NCBI GenBank assembly: GCA_001179505.1
Contig: CDMY01000624.1
Span: 247,519 to 311,518, forward strand
Reading direction: 5' to 3'
Origin: Vitrella brassicaformis
Taxonomy: Eukaryota; Sar; Vitrellaceae
DNA: 64,000 nucleotides
Every line of letters starts with the position of its first letter. Positions within the stretch are counted from its first letter, which is position 1. Below the pieces are notes generated by a model. It made no database searches. It saw only the letters and a program-made list of their open reading frames with translations, and was not told the origin of the DNA. This document shows positions 11,901-23,341 of the stretch, in pieces. The position numbers and the translations under genes were made by a program.

Positions 11901-12240
11901 GCCACCTGCCGGCACTGGTGCTGACAGCACACAGGCCGGCGGGTGCATCATCTGTTTCGGCGAGCACGGCCCTGCCTCCATCATGTACGTGCCCTGCAGA
12001 CACATGCACATCTGCCACAAGTGCTACGCCCACCGCAGGGACGCCTGGCACCACAGCCTCCCCCGCCTCAAGGCCGACAATGCCCGTCGGGCGGAGGAGA
12101 ACAAGGCACGGATCAAGCGGGACCAGGAGCCGCTGGAGCTGCGGCCGGAGGGCTACCTGTGCGAGCAGTGCCAGACGGAGGTCGTCTTTGCCGGGTCGAT
12201 GGACGAAGTGCTGCGGTGGATCGGCCAGCCATTCACATGA
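8933..12240 (+). CDS. Ankyrin-coiled coil-split-RING protein B
   Basis: Exons: 8689-9409 (shared with the WD40-like part), 9508-11017, 11103-11183, 11261-11320, 11383-11508, 11587-11724, 11799-12240; phases agree throughout. ANK repeats ('TPLHYAAGCGCH', 'VLLQAGADIALMP') are followed by a K/E/R-rich helix ('LQKMKEHRDKRKGRQA'), a long P/S/Q-rich linker, a heptad-like coiled coil ('RQRDELARQLEETQRR') and a RING-like finger: CIIC, then PCRHMHICHKC, and only about 50 residues later CEQC. The last Cys pair is separated by a charged helix, unlike standard RINGs. Likely an E3 ligase with ANK substrate binding (inference). The upstream boundary is open: it may start at ATG 8818 or be translated as one protein with the WD40-like exons. 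Confidence 0.75.
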
Positions 12241-13105
12241 CTGACTGACTGACTGACTGACAGCCAAAGATGCCCGTCAGTCAGTCAGACGGCGACAGAG
12301 ACTGACTGCATCGGCGATGGGGAGAGAGCGGCGGGAGGGTGTCAATGACTCTGACTGACAGGTAGATGCATGACATGAGTGGGCTGACACAATTCATTGG
12401 CTGGGCTGCATTGAGATAGATGAGCTTCATACGAACGAACATGAGTGTCAAGTAATGACATGCGCCTCTCAGTCATCACACAGACAGACCTTTACCGAAA
12501 GCAACTCATCCAAAGTGATTGGGGCTTACTGCGGCTGAATGATTGGCACCCGACGAACCCTGTGGACCCACCTAAGGGTTCCTTTGCACTCCTTCGTCGA
12601 CCTTTCAGGCGATCGATGCGAGCCTGAAATAGGGCGAGAAGGGACGATTTTGTTTCGTCTTGGTGCAGCAATGGCGGCACAATGAGGACCTCTGAGCAGA
12701 CGAGTCCGATTGTCCATCGCTCAGCCGCTTCCCGTGTGCGGATTCTGCCATTGATTGAGCCTCGCCAGCATTGAGCCCTGCTGCCCGACGGATCACCGCG
12801 CCACGTAGCGGCTTCTCGTCCGACGATAAGTGGGAAGATGCGGCGATTGGCTCACTCACAATCGCACCCGGATGAGCTGTCTGTGTGTCTGTGTGTGTGG
12901 ATGGTATGGCTTCAGGTCTGATCTGCCTTGTCAACAGGCGGACTGATTGCTTGACTGAGCGTCTGTGTGGACAGCTGGCCGTCGACTTATGCCTTTGATA
13001 GGCAAGCACAGCACTGATTGATGCGCACATGAACGCACACACCAGAAAGAGCCATCTCTGTGTCCGTGAGGTTCGTGCAGCTGCCTGTGTGCATCTCAGT
13101 GAGCT
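12241..13105 (+). repeat. Intergenic with ANK-unit 5' flanking repeat, copy 2
   Basis: After the stop of B comes a short CTGA-repeat stretch. From about 12500 ('catccaaagtga') to 13105 the sequence matches 19339-19794 and, from about 12612, the start of the window. No coding exon. It should hold the 3' UTR of B and the promoter/5' UTR of C. Confidence 0.6.
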
Positions 13106-16100
13106 ATGTCGTCTGATCGTCCCGACACCGACATGGCCTCCCCTGCTATGGCGGACGGTGACGATGACGGTGCAGGTGCAACCAGAGCCAAGACGCCGTG
13201 TGTATGTCATCGTGTGATTGCAGACGGTGAAGGGGAGGAGGAGGACCATGGCGGCGCCGGGCACATAGAGGGAGACAATCGCAATGGCGCTGACCGTGGT
13301 CAGTGACCGCACCAAACACAACAGCAGCACGTTCACCTGCTCGGCTGTGTGTGCGTTTGCTGTGTGTGTGCGTGTGTGTAGGTGATGGTGGAGGCGTTAG
13401 CGGTGTGTGTCGGGGTCTCAATGTTAGTGCTGGTGGCGCCAGTTGGCAGCAGGGCAGCGGGCAGAGCCAGGGGCCACAAAGCGGAGGTAAACAATCGCCG
13501 ACACACAAATTGTTAATGAGCCCGTCTATCTGTCTGTCTGTCTGTCCGCTGTGCCGCCCACAGGTCCGCCGCTACCATCTGGTTGGAAGAGCTCCGAGAA
13601 GGAGGTGGTCGTCGTCCGCCTCCCCCCTGGCACCAGTGACGCCAGCAGACGGTTGTCCATGGCCATCATTCGCCGCACCATCACCGACGCACAGCAGGTG
13701 ACCCAGCTCATCGAGCAGAATGGAGCCGACCCCAATGTGGAGCCACGGCTGCGGGTGGCGGGCAGCACGGGTCGCTATTCCGCTTATCCGCTGTTGTCGC
13801 TAGCGATTGACGGCATGACCACGAACAGCGTGCCGTCCATCTGGGCAGGCAACGGCGACGTCGATGATGGCACTCCCGTCGTTTTGCCCATGTGGGAGAC
13901 GCCCGGCCTCAAACTCGCCGTCATGAAGGCCCTCATTGAAAGCGGCGCCGACATCAACACGAGGCGTAGACCCATCCGAGTGGCCATCGCCTCGTGTAAC
14001 CGGGAGGCATTTGGGCTCCTGATGGGCCAGCCAGGTGCACCCCCATTCACACCACTCGCGACACGTAACACACACCATGATGGACGTTCGTCTGTCTGAC
14101 TGTCTGTCTGTCTGGCTGTCTGTCTGTTCCAGGCATCCAGCTGCGGGGGCTCCGCGTGATGGAGCTGCCCGTCACACTGCCGACGGATCAGCCGACTGAG
14201 GAGAGTGAGGCCACCCTGCTGTCCTTCTACCAGCTGCTCATCCAGCGGGACAGCACACTCGCAGCCGAGCGGTCACCAAATGGCGGCAATCCAATGCATT
14301 GGGCGGCCATGACGCCTCCGGTTTGGTCCCAGCAGTTCATCGAGAACTACATCGACCTGCTGGTGGCCAACGGGGCGGACATCAGGGCCGTGGACAACGA
14401 TGGAGTGACGCCATTGCACTACGCGGCCTTTCATGGTTCCCACTGTGTCGCTACGTCTCTCTGCCGCCGTCTCACCGCTGCTGACACCCAGACACCCCTT
14501 GCCGTTGCCACCATACAGCTCGATGAGGTCACCCAACAGCTGCAGGACGACACCACGGGGCAGGCCGTGAGGGACCAGGCCAGCATCCGGATCCCCAACC
14601 TCAAGACCACCATCCGTGTGCTGCTCCAGGCGGGCGCTGACATCGCCATCATCCCCACAGCCACAGAGGAGGACCGCCGTCGTCAGCAGCTGGTGTTGGT
14701 GGAGCGCACGGCAGCGCCCAACGAGCTGCCCATTCCCGAGCCGCGCCCCGCTACAGAAGCAGCGCAAGAGCGGCTGCAAAAGATGAAGGAGCACCGCGAC
14801 AAGCGCAAGGGCCGGCAGGCCACACGAGAGGCCAACGAGGCCCCTACAGCGGCCGACTTGGCGCGGCAGCAGAGGGAAGCCGACGCCAAGATGGCGGCCC
14901 TCATCAGAGAGGAGGAGGCGGCAAAGAAGAATAAGGAGGCAGGCAAGAAGGGTAAGGATGACGATGCAGGTGCAACCAGAGCCAAGACGCCGTGTGTATG
15001 TCATCGTGTGATTGCAGACGGTGAAGGGGAGGAGGAGGACCATGGCGGCGCCGGGCACATAGAGGGAGACAATCGCAATGGCGCTGACCGTGGTCAGTGA
15101 CCGCACCAAACACAACAGCAGCACGTTCACCTGCTCGGCTGTGTGTGCGTGTGTGTAGGTGATGGTGGAGGCGTTAGCGGTGTGTGTCGGGGTCTCAATG
15201 TTAGTGCTGGTGGTGCCAGTTGGCAGCAGGGCAGCGGGCAGAGCCAGGGGCCACAAAGCGGAGGTACACAATCGCCGGCACACAAATCGTTGACAATCTT
15301 CTCTCTCTCTGTCCGTCCGCTGTGCCGCCCACAGGTCCGCCGCTACCATCTGGTTGGAAGAGCTCCGAGAAGGAGGTGGTCGTCGTCCGCCTCCCCCCTG
15401 GCACCAGTGACGCCAGCAGACGGTTGTCCGAGGCCATCATCAGCCGCACCATCACTGACGTACAGCAGATGACCCAGCTGATTCAGCAGCATGGAACCGA
15501 CCCAAATGTGGAGCCACAGCTGCGGGTGGCGGGCAGCACGGGCGGCTATGCAGCTTATCCGCTTCTGTCGCTGTGCATCGACAATCTCACGGACAACGGT
15601 GTGCCGTCTATATGGGCAGACGTCGGCGATGGCCAGTGTCCCGTCGCCATGCCCACGTGGGAGACGCCCGGACTCCAGCTCGCCGTCATGCGAATCCTAA
15701 TCCAGAGAGGGGCGGACATCAACAGGGGTGCGGGAGTGGCTAGACCCATCCGAGTGGCCATCGCCTCGTGTAACCGGGCCGCCTTCGACCTTCTGATGGG
15801 TCAGCCAGGTACACACCCATTCACAGCACTTACCACACCTGACACAAACCATGATGTTCGTCGGAACGCCTGTTTGTCTGTCTGTCTGTTCCAGGCATCC
15901 AGCTGCGGGGCCGATTGGTGATGCAGCTGCCGTTCACACTGCCGACCGACCAGCCGACTGAGGCGCACGAGGCCATCCTCCTGTCCTTCTACCGGCAGCT
16001 CATCCAGCGGGACAGCACACTCGCAACCGAGCGAGACGCCGATGACACCAATCCGCTGCATGGTGCGGCCATGACGCCTCCCGTCAGGTCCCAGCAGTTC

Positions 16101-18782
16101 ATCGAGAAGTACATCGGCCTGCTGGTGACCAACGGGGTGGACATAGCGGCAGTGGACATTGATGGGTGGACGCCATTGCATCTCGCGGCCTTTCATGGTT
16201 CCCACTGTGTGGCTGCGTCTCTCTGCCGCCGCCGTCTCACCGCTGCTGACATCAACAGGGGGCTGCCAAATGAACCCACCCAGACATCCCTTACCCTCGC
16301 TGCCGTGCGGCTCGATGGCGACACCCAACAGCTGCAGGACAACACCACGGGGCAGGCCGTGAGGGACCAGGCCAGCATCCGGATCCCCAACCTCAAGACC
16401 ACCATCCGTGTGCTGCTCCAGGCGGGCGCTGACATCGCCCTCATGCCCACAGCCACAGAGCGAGACCGCCGTCGTCACAAACTGGTGCTGGTGGAGCGCA
16501 CGGCGCTGCCCAACGAGCTGCCCATTCCCGAGCCGCGCCCCGCCACCATCGAGGCGCAGGAGCGGCTGCAGAAGCTGAAGGAGCACCGCGACAAGCGCAA
16601 GGGCCGGCAGGCCACACGACAGGCCAACGAGGCCCCCACAGCGGCCGAGTTGGCGCGGCAGCAGAGGGAAGCCGACGCCAAGATGGCGGCCCTCATCAGA
16701 GAGGAGGCGGCCAACAAGAAGGAGGAGGCGGCTAAGGCGAAGGCGGGCAAGAAGGGTAAGGGCAAGCGGGGCAAGGGGCAGCACAGCGCAACACCCGCCG
16801 CCGGCAGTCCGCCGGGTGGCGAAGACGACCAAGCGGATAGCACTGGGGCAGCGGATGACGACCAGCCAGCTTCCAACGATGAGGACATCGACGCCCTCCT
16901 GTTGGGGTCAGCCTTCGCCCAACGCGCCGTCGAAAGCCATGCGCAGGCCATCAACCAGCACAAGGCGGCCCCCACCAAGACCCAGCCAGCTGCCCACCCC
17001 AAAGGATCGACTCATCCCCCCTTCTCGCCCTCTCCGCCCCCCACAGCCAAGCAACAGGCCACCCTGCGGCCTTCAGCCGATAAGTCTCGATCCCACCAGC
17101 CCCACGATCGCCCTCTGCTCTCTCGCCCCAGCGGTGTGTCGATGGCCCACCAGACGCCGGGCGAGGAGCGGCTGATGGGCCCATCGGCAGGCAGCAAGTT
17201 GGACAGAGGCAGCGGGCTGGGCCTCTCTGGTGCTGCATCATCCCTGTCGTCTCGGCCGGCCCCTCCCCCTCCCCGTCTGCCGTCAGCTGTGGAGCTGTGC
17301 CAGTCGGGCAAGCGGCGACCGTTTGTGTCGTCGAGTCCCTCTCACCCGCCCCCACCCTCTCGGCCCCTGCCACCTGCACACAGACCGGCGAGCGGTGCCG
17401 ATGGGTCATTTCCCCCTCCAGCGCATGCGCCACAGCAGCCGTAAGGAGACAGACACAGAGAAGGGGGTGGATTGGAGGGCACAATGAATGGCGTTGGTGC
17501 GTGTTGTCGTCTCTCTTTGTATCAGTGACGACTTGCTTCCCTCCTCGTCGAGTGTGGATCGTCCGTCGCGTCACCGGGGTCCTCCGCCACTCGTCAAGTG
17601 TCCCAAGTAGGGAACAGCCAGGCCGACATCAGGACACCTCACGCACACATCGGTGGGTGGTTATCGTGCATGTGTCTTCTCAGGTCGTCTGGAGCTTCGT
17701 TGAGCCACGATGACGCCCGTCCGTCGCCATTGTTTGAGCTGAGGTGCGCACACACGACCAACACACGCCACATAGGTTCCTCCGAACCTCCATGTTTGTG
17801 CTGTATTGTGTCAGGTCCGCGGCTGATGCATTTCCGTCCTCCAGTAGCTACAACGGTTCCAGTGCTGCACCACCAGCTCCAGCAGCAGCCGCATTCGCGG
17901 CACCATACCAGAACCCACTAGGGTAGGCAGGCACACCAACACACACACCACGCCCCACACACCGGCGATGGTGTGTGGTCAGGCCATTGGATGATGATGA
18001 GGGTGGACAGGGAGCCTCGGCTGCGGCTGCTGGTGGTGTGAATGATAGGTGGGTGGCACACATACATGGACATTGACGCACCCATGGGACGGATACCATT
18101 CCGATGCCTTACCGTGTCTTCGTGTGTGTGTGTGTGTGTGCAGTGTGCGAGTGTCGTCACGAGAGGCTGAGCTGCAGCGGCAGAGGGACGAACTCGCCAG
18201 GCAGCTCGAAGAGACCCAACGAAGGTACGCTGGGATGCTCGCTCCCCTCTGCAGCTCACACACACACACACACACACGTGTTATGATGCGATTGATGCAC
18301 ACAGGCTTGCCGAGCTCACCACCACCTCCTTTCAGCAGCACAAGCCGTCATCGTCCGGCAGCTCGAGTGCCCCACCACCGCTACAGCAGCCCCCCCAGCA
18401 GCAGCAGCAGCATCAGCAGCAGCAGCCACTGGCAGCGGCCCAGCCAGAGGGAGATGGGCGTGAGTGTGCCATCTGCCTCGACGCGCCCCCATCGGTCATG
18501 TACATGCCCTGCAGACACCTGCGGCTGTGTCGCCACTGCTATGACCACCGCTGCAGCAAGTGGCGGCGGGACCTCCAGCAGGTGCGGGCCGAGAATGCGC
18601 GGCGGCGTGAGGAGAACGAGGGCATCAAGAGACTGAACGAGGGCCGCAAGAAGGAGAAGAAGATACCACTGGTGGAGCTGCTGGACGAGCCGAAGTACCT
18701 GTGTGAGCAGTGCAAGACCAAGGTGGTGTTCGCCGGGTCGCGCGATGAGGTGCGGCAGTGGGCCGATCAGCCCATCACATGA
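13106..18782 (+). CDS. Two-module ankyrin-coiled coil-split-RING protein C
   Basis: Fifteen exons keep frame (about 1535 aa): 13106-13169, 13224-13298, 13382-13486, 13564-14034, 14133-14951, 15018-15092, 15159-15263, 15335-15808, 15895-17440, 17526-17606, 17684-17743, 17815-17922, 17983-18048, 18144-18224, 18305-18782. Exons 2-5 form a first ANK module. An internal duplication then repeats exons 2-4 as exons 6-8 and a second ANK module follows. All joining exons are phase 1, so the junction splices in frame through donor g|gtaagg at 14952. The C-terminus has the K/R-rich helix, P/S-rich linker, coiled coil ('ELARQLEETQRR') and split RING: CAIC, PCRHLRLCRHC, then CEQC about 70 residues on. Alternatively, 13106-14951 could be a separate truncated copy with its own 3' end. 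Confidence 0.7.
13171..13652 (+). repeat. Direct repeat, left copy (exons 2-4 of C)
   Basis: Nearly identical to 14965-15434 (offset 1794 at its left end, shrinking through small deletions in the (TCTG)n part). It spans two leader exons and the start of the 474-nt exon. Similarity drops to ordinary family level after the 'CAGACGGTTGTCC' block. Confidence 0.85.
14965..15434 (+). repeat. Direct repeat, right copy (exons 6-8 of C)
   Basis: Right-hand partner of 13171-13652. Its left end lies immediately after the truncated K-rich helix of the first module ('AGKKGK'), so the breakpoint is inside coding sequence, at a short shared gatgacgatg tract. Confidence 0.85.
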
Positions 18783-19794
18783 CATTCCTGCCCGCCTGCC
18801 AACAGACATAGATGTGGGAGATGGCGGGAGGGAGGGGTGGCCTGACTGTGTGATGAATGTTCATTCACGTCTGTCTTCTGATGGCATGCACTGCATGAGT
18901 GGATCCGATCGTCGCTCCCCCTTGTCCCCCTCCCTCCCTCACTCCCTCCCCATCACATCCATGCATACCACACGTGTCAGCATGACATTGACATCGACAC
19001 AGCCAGGCCAGCATGACATTGGTTGGTATCGATACGAGGGAGGCCCACATACATACCAACACGGCAGAGGGGGTTGGGAGGGAGGGATGCCGCGTAGCCA
19101 GGCGGCCGGCAGCCAATAACTATGCCTGCCTCTTGTCACTGGATGGATGGATGGATGGATAGGAGGCAGGCCAGCAGATGGACAGGTATACCTATCAGTC
19201 AGTGTGAGTCACTCTCATGATGTGTTCACTCAGTGGCACCCATCCAGTCGAGGGTCACCGACGTGAATGCGGTGATGGAGGGCTCACCTGCTGACACACA
19301 GACACATGGGGATCCAAGCGACCTGATCTCTCACCATGAGCAATTCATCCAAAGTGAGCGGGGCTCACTGCGGCCGGATGGTTGGCTCCTGACGAGTCCT
19401 GTGGGCCTACCGAAGGGCTCCTTTGCACTCCTTCGTCGACCTTTCAGCCGATCGATGCGAGCCGGAGAGAGGGAGAGAAGGGGACGACAGAATCGTCGCA
19501 CGTAGCGGCTTCTTGTCCAACGGTGAGTGGCAAGATGCGGCGATTGGATCACTCACAAGCGCGCTGACGACCTGTTTGCTGTCTGTGTGTGTTGGCGGTC
19601 TTCAGGTCTGCCTTGTCGACGGGCGGACTGGTTGATTGACTGAGTGTGTGTGTGCGGCTGGCTGTCACCTCATACCTTTGATAGGCAAGCACTGGTTGAT
19701 GCACACACAAATGCATCAGATGCCTGCAGGCCCTTATCTGTCTGTGTTTATGGTCTATGGTGCAGCTCTCTGTCTGTCCGAGTGAGTGAGAGCG
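18783..19794 (+). repeat. Intergenic with ANK-unit 5' flanking repeat, copy 3
   Basis: Downstream of C: (gatg)n and 'ggcaggccagcagatggacagg', as after A and A'. From about 19339 the sequence matches copy 2 of the 5' flank (12505-13105) and, from about 19450, the window start. No exon supported. Probable promoter/5' UTR of D. Confidence 0.6.
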
Positions 19795-22702
19795 ATGTCT
19801 GGTCGTCCCGACACCGACATGGCCTCCGCTGGCCCGGCCGACGGTGGCGATGGCGATGAAGGTACACTCAACTCAGACAAATGCAGCACGTCACACACGC
19901 AGCATCATTGCCAAAGGTCGTGTGTGTGTCTGTGTCCGCTTCACCGTCTTTGCAGAGTATGCCGAGCAGCGTGGCGGCGGTGACGAGCGGCGGCCAATGG
20001 ATGTCCAGGAGGGCCAGGAGGGCCGTGCGGGCGATGGTGCGGTGGGCCATGTCGTCATGAGGCAGAGGAACAACGCCTCCACGACAGAGCCCTATCAGAT
20101 GCCATCGCCGGTACCCCAACAAACAAGAGCACCGCGACAGACAGACAGACACCTCCACGCACTCTCTCGTACGTGTGTGTGTGTGTGTCATCGGCTGTCC
20201 CGGCAAATGGCAGGACATTCATCTCACGGCCAGCGTGGCGGATGGGCCACAAGCAGCATCGGCAGCAGCATCGGCAGCAGGGGTGCAGGAACCCTCATCT
20301 AGCTATACAGGTAGTCAATGAATGCACCACAGCCAGCCTGACGCACCACGTCGTCATTGCCTGGGTCGTGTGTGTGTGAATGTGTGTGAAGGTGTAGCTG
20401 TAGGTGTTGTGAAGCGTGTCGGCTCTCCTCTGGAGCGTGAGGAGCATAAGAGGGCCAAGGGAGACGGCCAGACGCACCAACCTGCCGCCAAGGTGCCAAA
20501 TGCCCAGCAGCCACAGGTGATTGCATGCCTCCTCTGCTCCTCAGCCAGCACCAGCACACGATGATGGCATGGCTGTGTTGTGTTGTGTATGGTGGTGCAG
20601 CGTCCCCCCGCTCCCCATCCTGCTGCTGCTGGTGTTGGTGTCCTTCCATCCGCTAGTCCGACGCTGGGCGGCCATGCGCATCGCCCACCGCAACCGCCCC
20701 GCGTCGGAGGGGGCGTGAGCAGCACTGCTGGTGGGGATCTCGGTGTTGGTGCTGGTGCTGGTGAGGGTGCCTCTGATGGGCAGCAGGGCCGACAGAACGG
20801 AGGTCGGTGAACGAATCACCCACCACCAACACACACATATAGCACCCTCCCCTGTGGATGCTGTGCCACCCACAGGTGCACCGTTACCCCACGGCTGGAA
20901 GAGCTCGGAGAACGGCGTCGACGTCCGCTTCCGTCGTGGCACCAGCAACGCCAGCAGACGGCTGTCCGAGGCCATCATTCGCCGCACAATCACTGACGAA
21001 CAGCAGATGACCCAGCTGATTCAGCAGAATGGAGCCGACCTCAATGTGGAGCCACGGCTGCGGGTGAAGGGGACCACGGGCGGCTATGCAGCTTATCCGC
21101 TGCTGGCATTGTGCATTGACAACCTCACGGACAACGGCGTGCCGTCCATCTGGGCAGGCGACGGCGATGACGAGTGTCCCGTCGCCATGCCGCTGTGGGA
21201 GACGCCCTCCCTGCAGCTCGCCGTCATGCGGCTGTCATCGAAAGCGGTGCCGACATCAACGCGGGTGAGGGGGACCATACGCCCATCTTGGTGGCCATCG
21301 CCTCGTGCGACCGGGCCGCCTTCGACCTCCTGATGGGCCAGCCAGGTGCGCACCCATTCACAGCACTCACGACACGGAACACACACCATGATGGACGTTC
21401 GTCTGTCTGTCTGCTCCAGGCATCCAGCTGCAGGAGGTGATGGACCTGCCGCTCCCATTGCCGACGGACCAGCCGACTGAGGAGAGCGAGGCCATCCTGC
21501 TGTCCTTCTACCAGCTGCTCATCCAGCGGGACAGCAGCCTCGCAACCGAGCGGTCACCAAACGGCGGCAATCCGCTGCATTGGGCGGCGATGGTGCCTCC
21601 CATCTGGTCCCAGCAGTTCATCGAGAACTACATCGACCTGCTGGTGGTCAACGGGGTGGACATTGCCGCCGTGGACGACAATGGACGGACGCCATTGCAC
21701 TTCGCGGCCATCAGCGGTTCCCACTGTGTCGCTGCCTCTCTCTGCCGCCGTCTCACCGCTGCCGACATCAACAGAGGGCTGCCGAACCTCCCCACCTACA
21801 CAGCCCTCACCCGCGCTGCCCGACAGCTCGATGGCAACACACAGCGGCTGCAGGACAATGACACAGTGCCGGCCGTGAGGGACCGGGCCACGAGACGGAT
21901 CACTCACCTCCAGACCACCATCCGTGTGCTGCTCCAGGCGGGCGCTGACATCGCCCTCATGCCCACAGCCACAGAGGAGGACCACCGTCGTCGCCAGCTG
22001 GTGCTGCCCGAGTACACGACACTTCTCAATCAGCTGCCACAGGCCGTTATGACGGCCGTCAACGCCGCCCTGCGACCCCAGCGCGAGATGGCCGACGCGC
22101 TGACAGAGGCACTCCACAATGCCACCGCCCAGCAGCTCAAGGCCGCCTTCCCCTCCTTCGACCCGTCCCGCCCCTCGGTGCCTCCTCCCCCCTTCCCCCC
22201 ACACGTCGACCCGGAGCCCTCCTGGCAAGACGACTACATGCCCTTCGCCAACAAGGACATGTCAGCCATCGCCTGGCGCGTGGCGTCGTCCTTTGTCAAC
22301 CCATCGGTGCTGCAGCAGAGCCCCCGCCCCGTCCAGAACGTGACTGAGGTCGGCCGCCGCGTCAACGCTGCGATGGCGCGGTTCGTGGAGGCCGCCGCAT
22401 CGCTGCAGGTGGTGGGCAATGAGGAGGTGGTGGGCGGGACGACCAATGTGGGCGGCGACAGGGTGCGGGTGCCGCAGCTGCAGTGCTTTGCCGTCAGGTG
22501 GCAGCATAGCGGGCAGCACCGGCTGATGGAGTTGCGTGAGGTGGTGCAGCGGGCCATCCTGGACGAGGCCGCCAGATACGACGGGCTACCGGCCAGCATC
22601 GACAACGGCTTCACCAAGGACGTGGCGGCGTTCGAGTGGCAGCAGCTGGGGTACGTCGACGAACGAGGGCAGTGGGTGACACTCGGCATGCAGTCAGTGT
22701 GA
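19795..22702 (+). CDS. Ankyrin-repeat protein D, frameshifted
   Basis: Exons: 19795-19861, 19956-20110, 20214-20310, 20392-20516, 20601-20802, 20876-21345, 21420-22702. The leader exons are longer and more numerous than in A or C and are rich in Ala/Gly/Pro. Exon 6 is 470 nt where sister copies have 471 or 474. Alignment places a one-base loss near 21230, so 'LQLAVMR' is followed by the wrong frame while '(V)IESGADIN...LLMGQPG' continues in the next frame. The long last exon is intact: ANK repeats ('NPLHWAAM', 'TPLHFAAISGSH', 'VLLQAGADIALMP') and the C-terminal domain shared with A and A', here with an extra Pro-rich insert (about 22140-22230). Either a young pseudogene or a sequencing error. 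Confidence 0.75.
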
Positions 22703-23341
22703 GTCACTCTCCTGATGTGTTCACCCAGTCGCATCCATCCAGTTGTGTGTCATTGAGGCGAATGCCGTGGTAGATGGCTCACCTTCTGCCTGCCTGCCTC
22801 TACATAGCCAGAGACGGCGGCAGGGTGAGGTGCGTTTAATGGTGTTGACTGAATGAGCTCACGTGTTGGTGCTGCTGGATGGATGTGCTTGTGTGCGGTG
22901 ACTGGACGGACGGCAGGCCGGCAGGTTTTGATGTGTGCATGCCGCCCTCCAGTCAACACTCGCTCCACCCAACACCATTGGCAGAAAGGGCGGTGCTCTT
23001 CAGGTCGATGCAATGGACCCTTCTCACTCACAGGACGCCTCACAGGTCAATGAGTCCATCTATCTCATGACCATGACCACCTGAGAGAACAGATGAATCA
23101 TGACACACAAAATGAGATAGATCTGCGCCATCAGATGAATGACTTTGCTTACCACGGTGCATCATCACCACGAAGAGCCCACTGCCGCCCTCCTCCCACC
23201 GATCGACTCCGCGCTGCGAGCTTGAAAATACCGAAAGCTCTTGTAATTCGGTGTATGTTCCTGCGCTGCTGCGAGACCAGAGAAGGCACCGCCCAGGAGA
23301 GAGAGATCCGCGTCAAACAACAGCGCCACGCCGCCGCCGAG
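22703..23341. other. Intergenic between ANK gene D and ALDH
   Basis: About 22890-22950 again carries the family 3' flank motif around 'caggttttgatgtg'. No ANK unit follows, so this is the right end of the array. The part from about 23090 is open in the ALDH frame but looks like 5' UTR; no convincing upstream exon. Confidence 0.5.
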
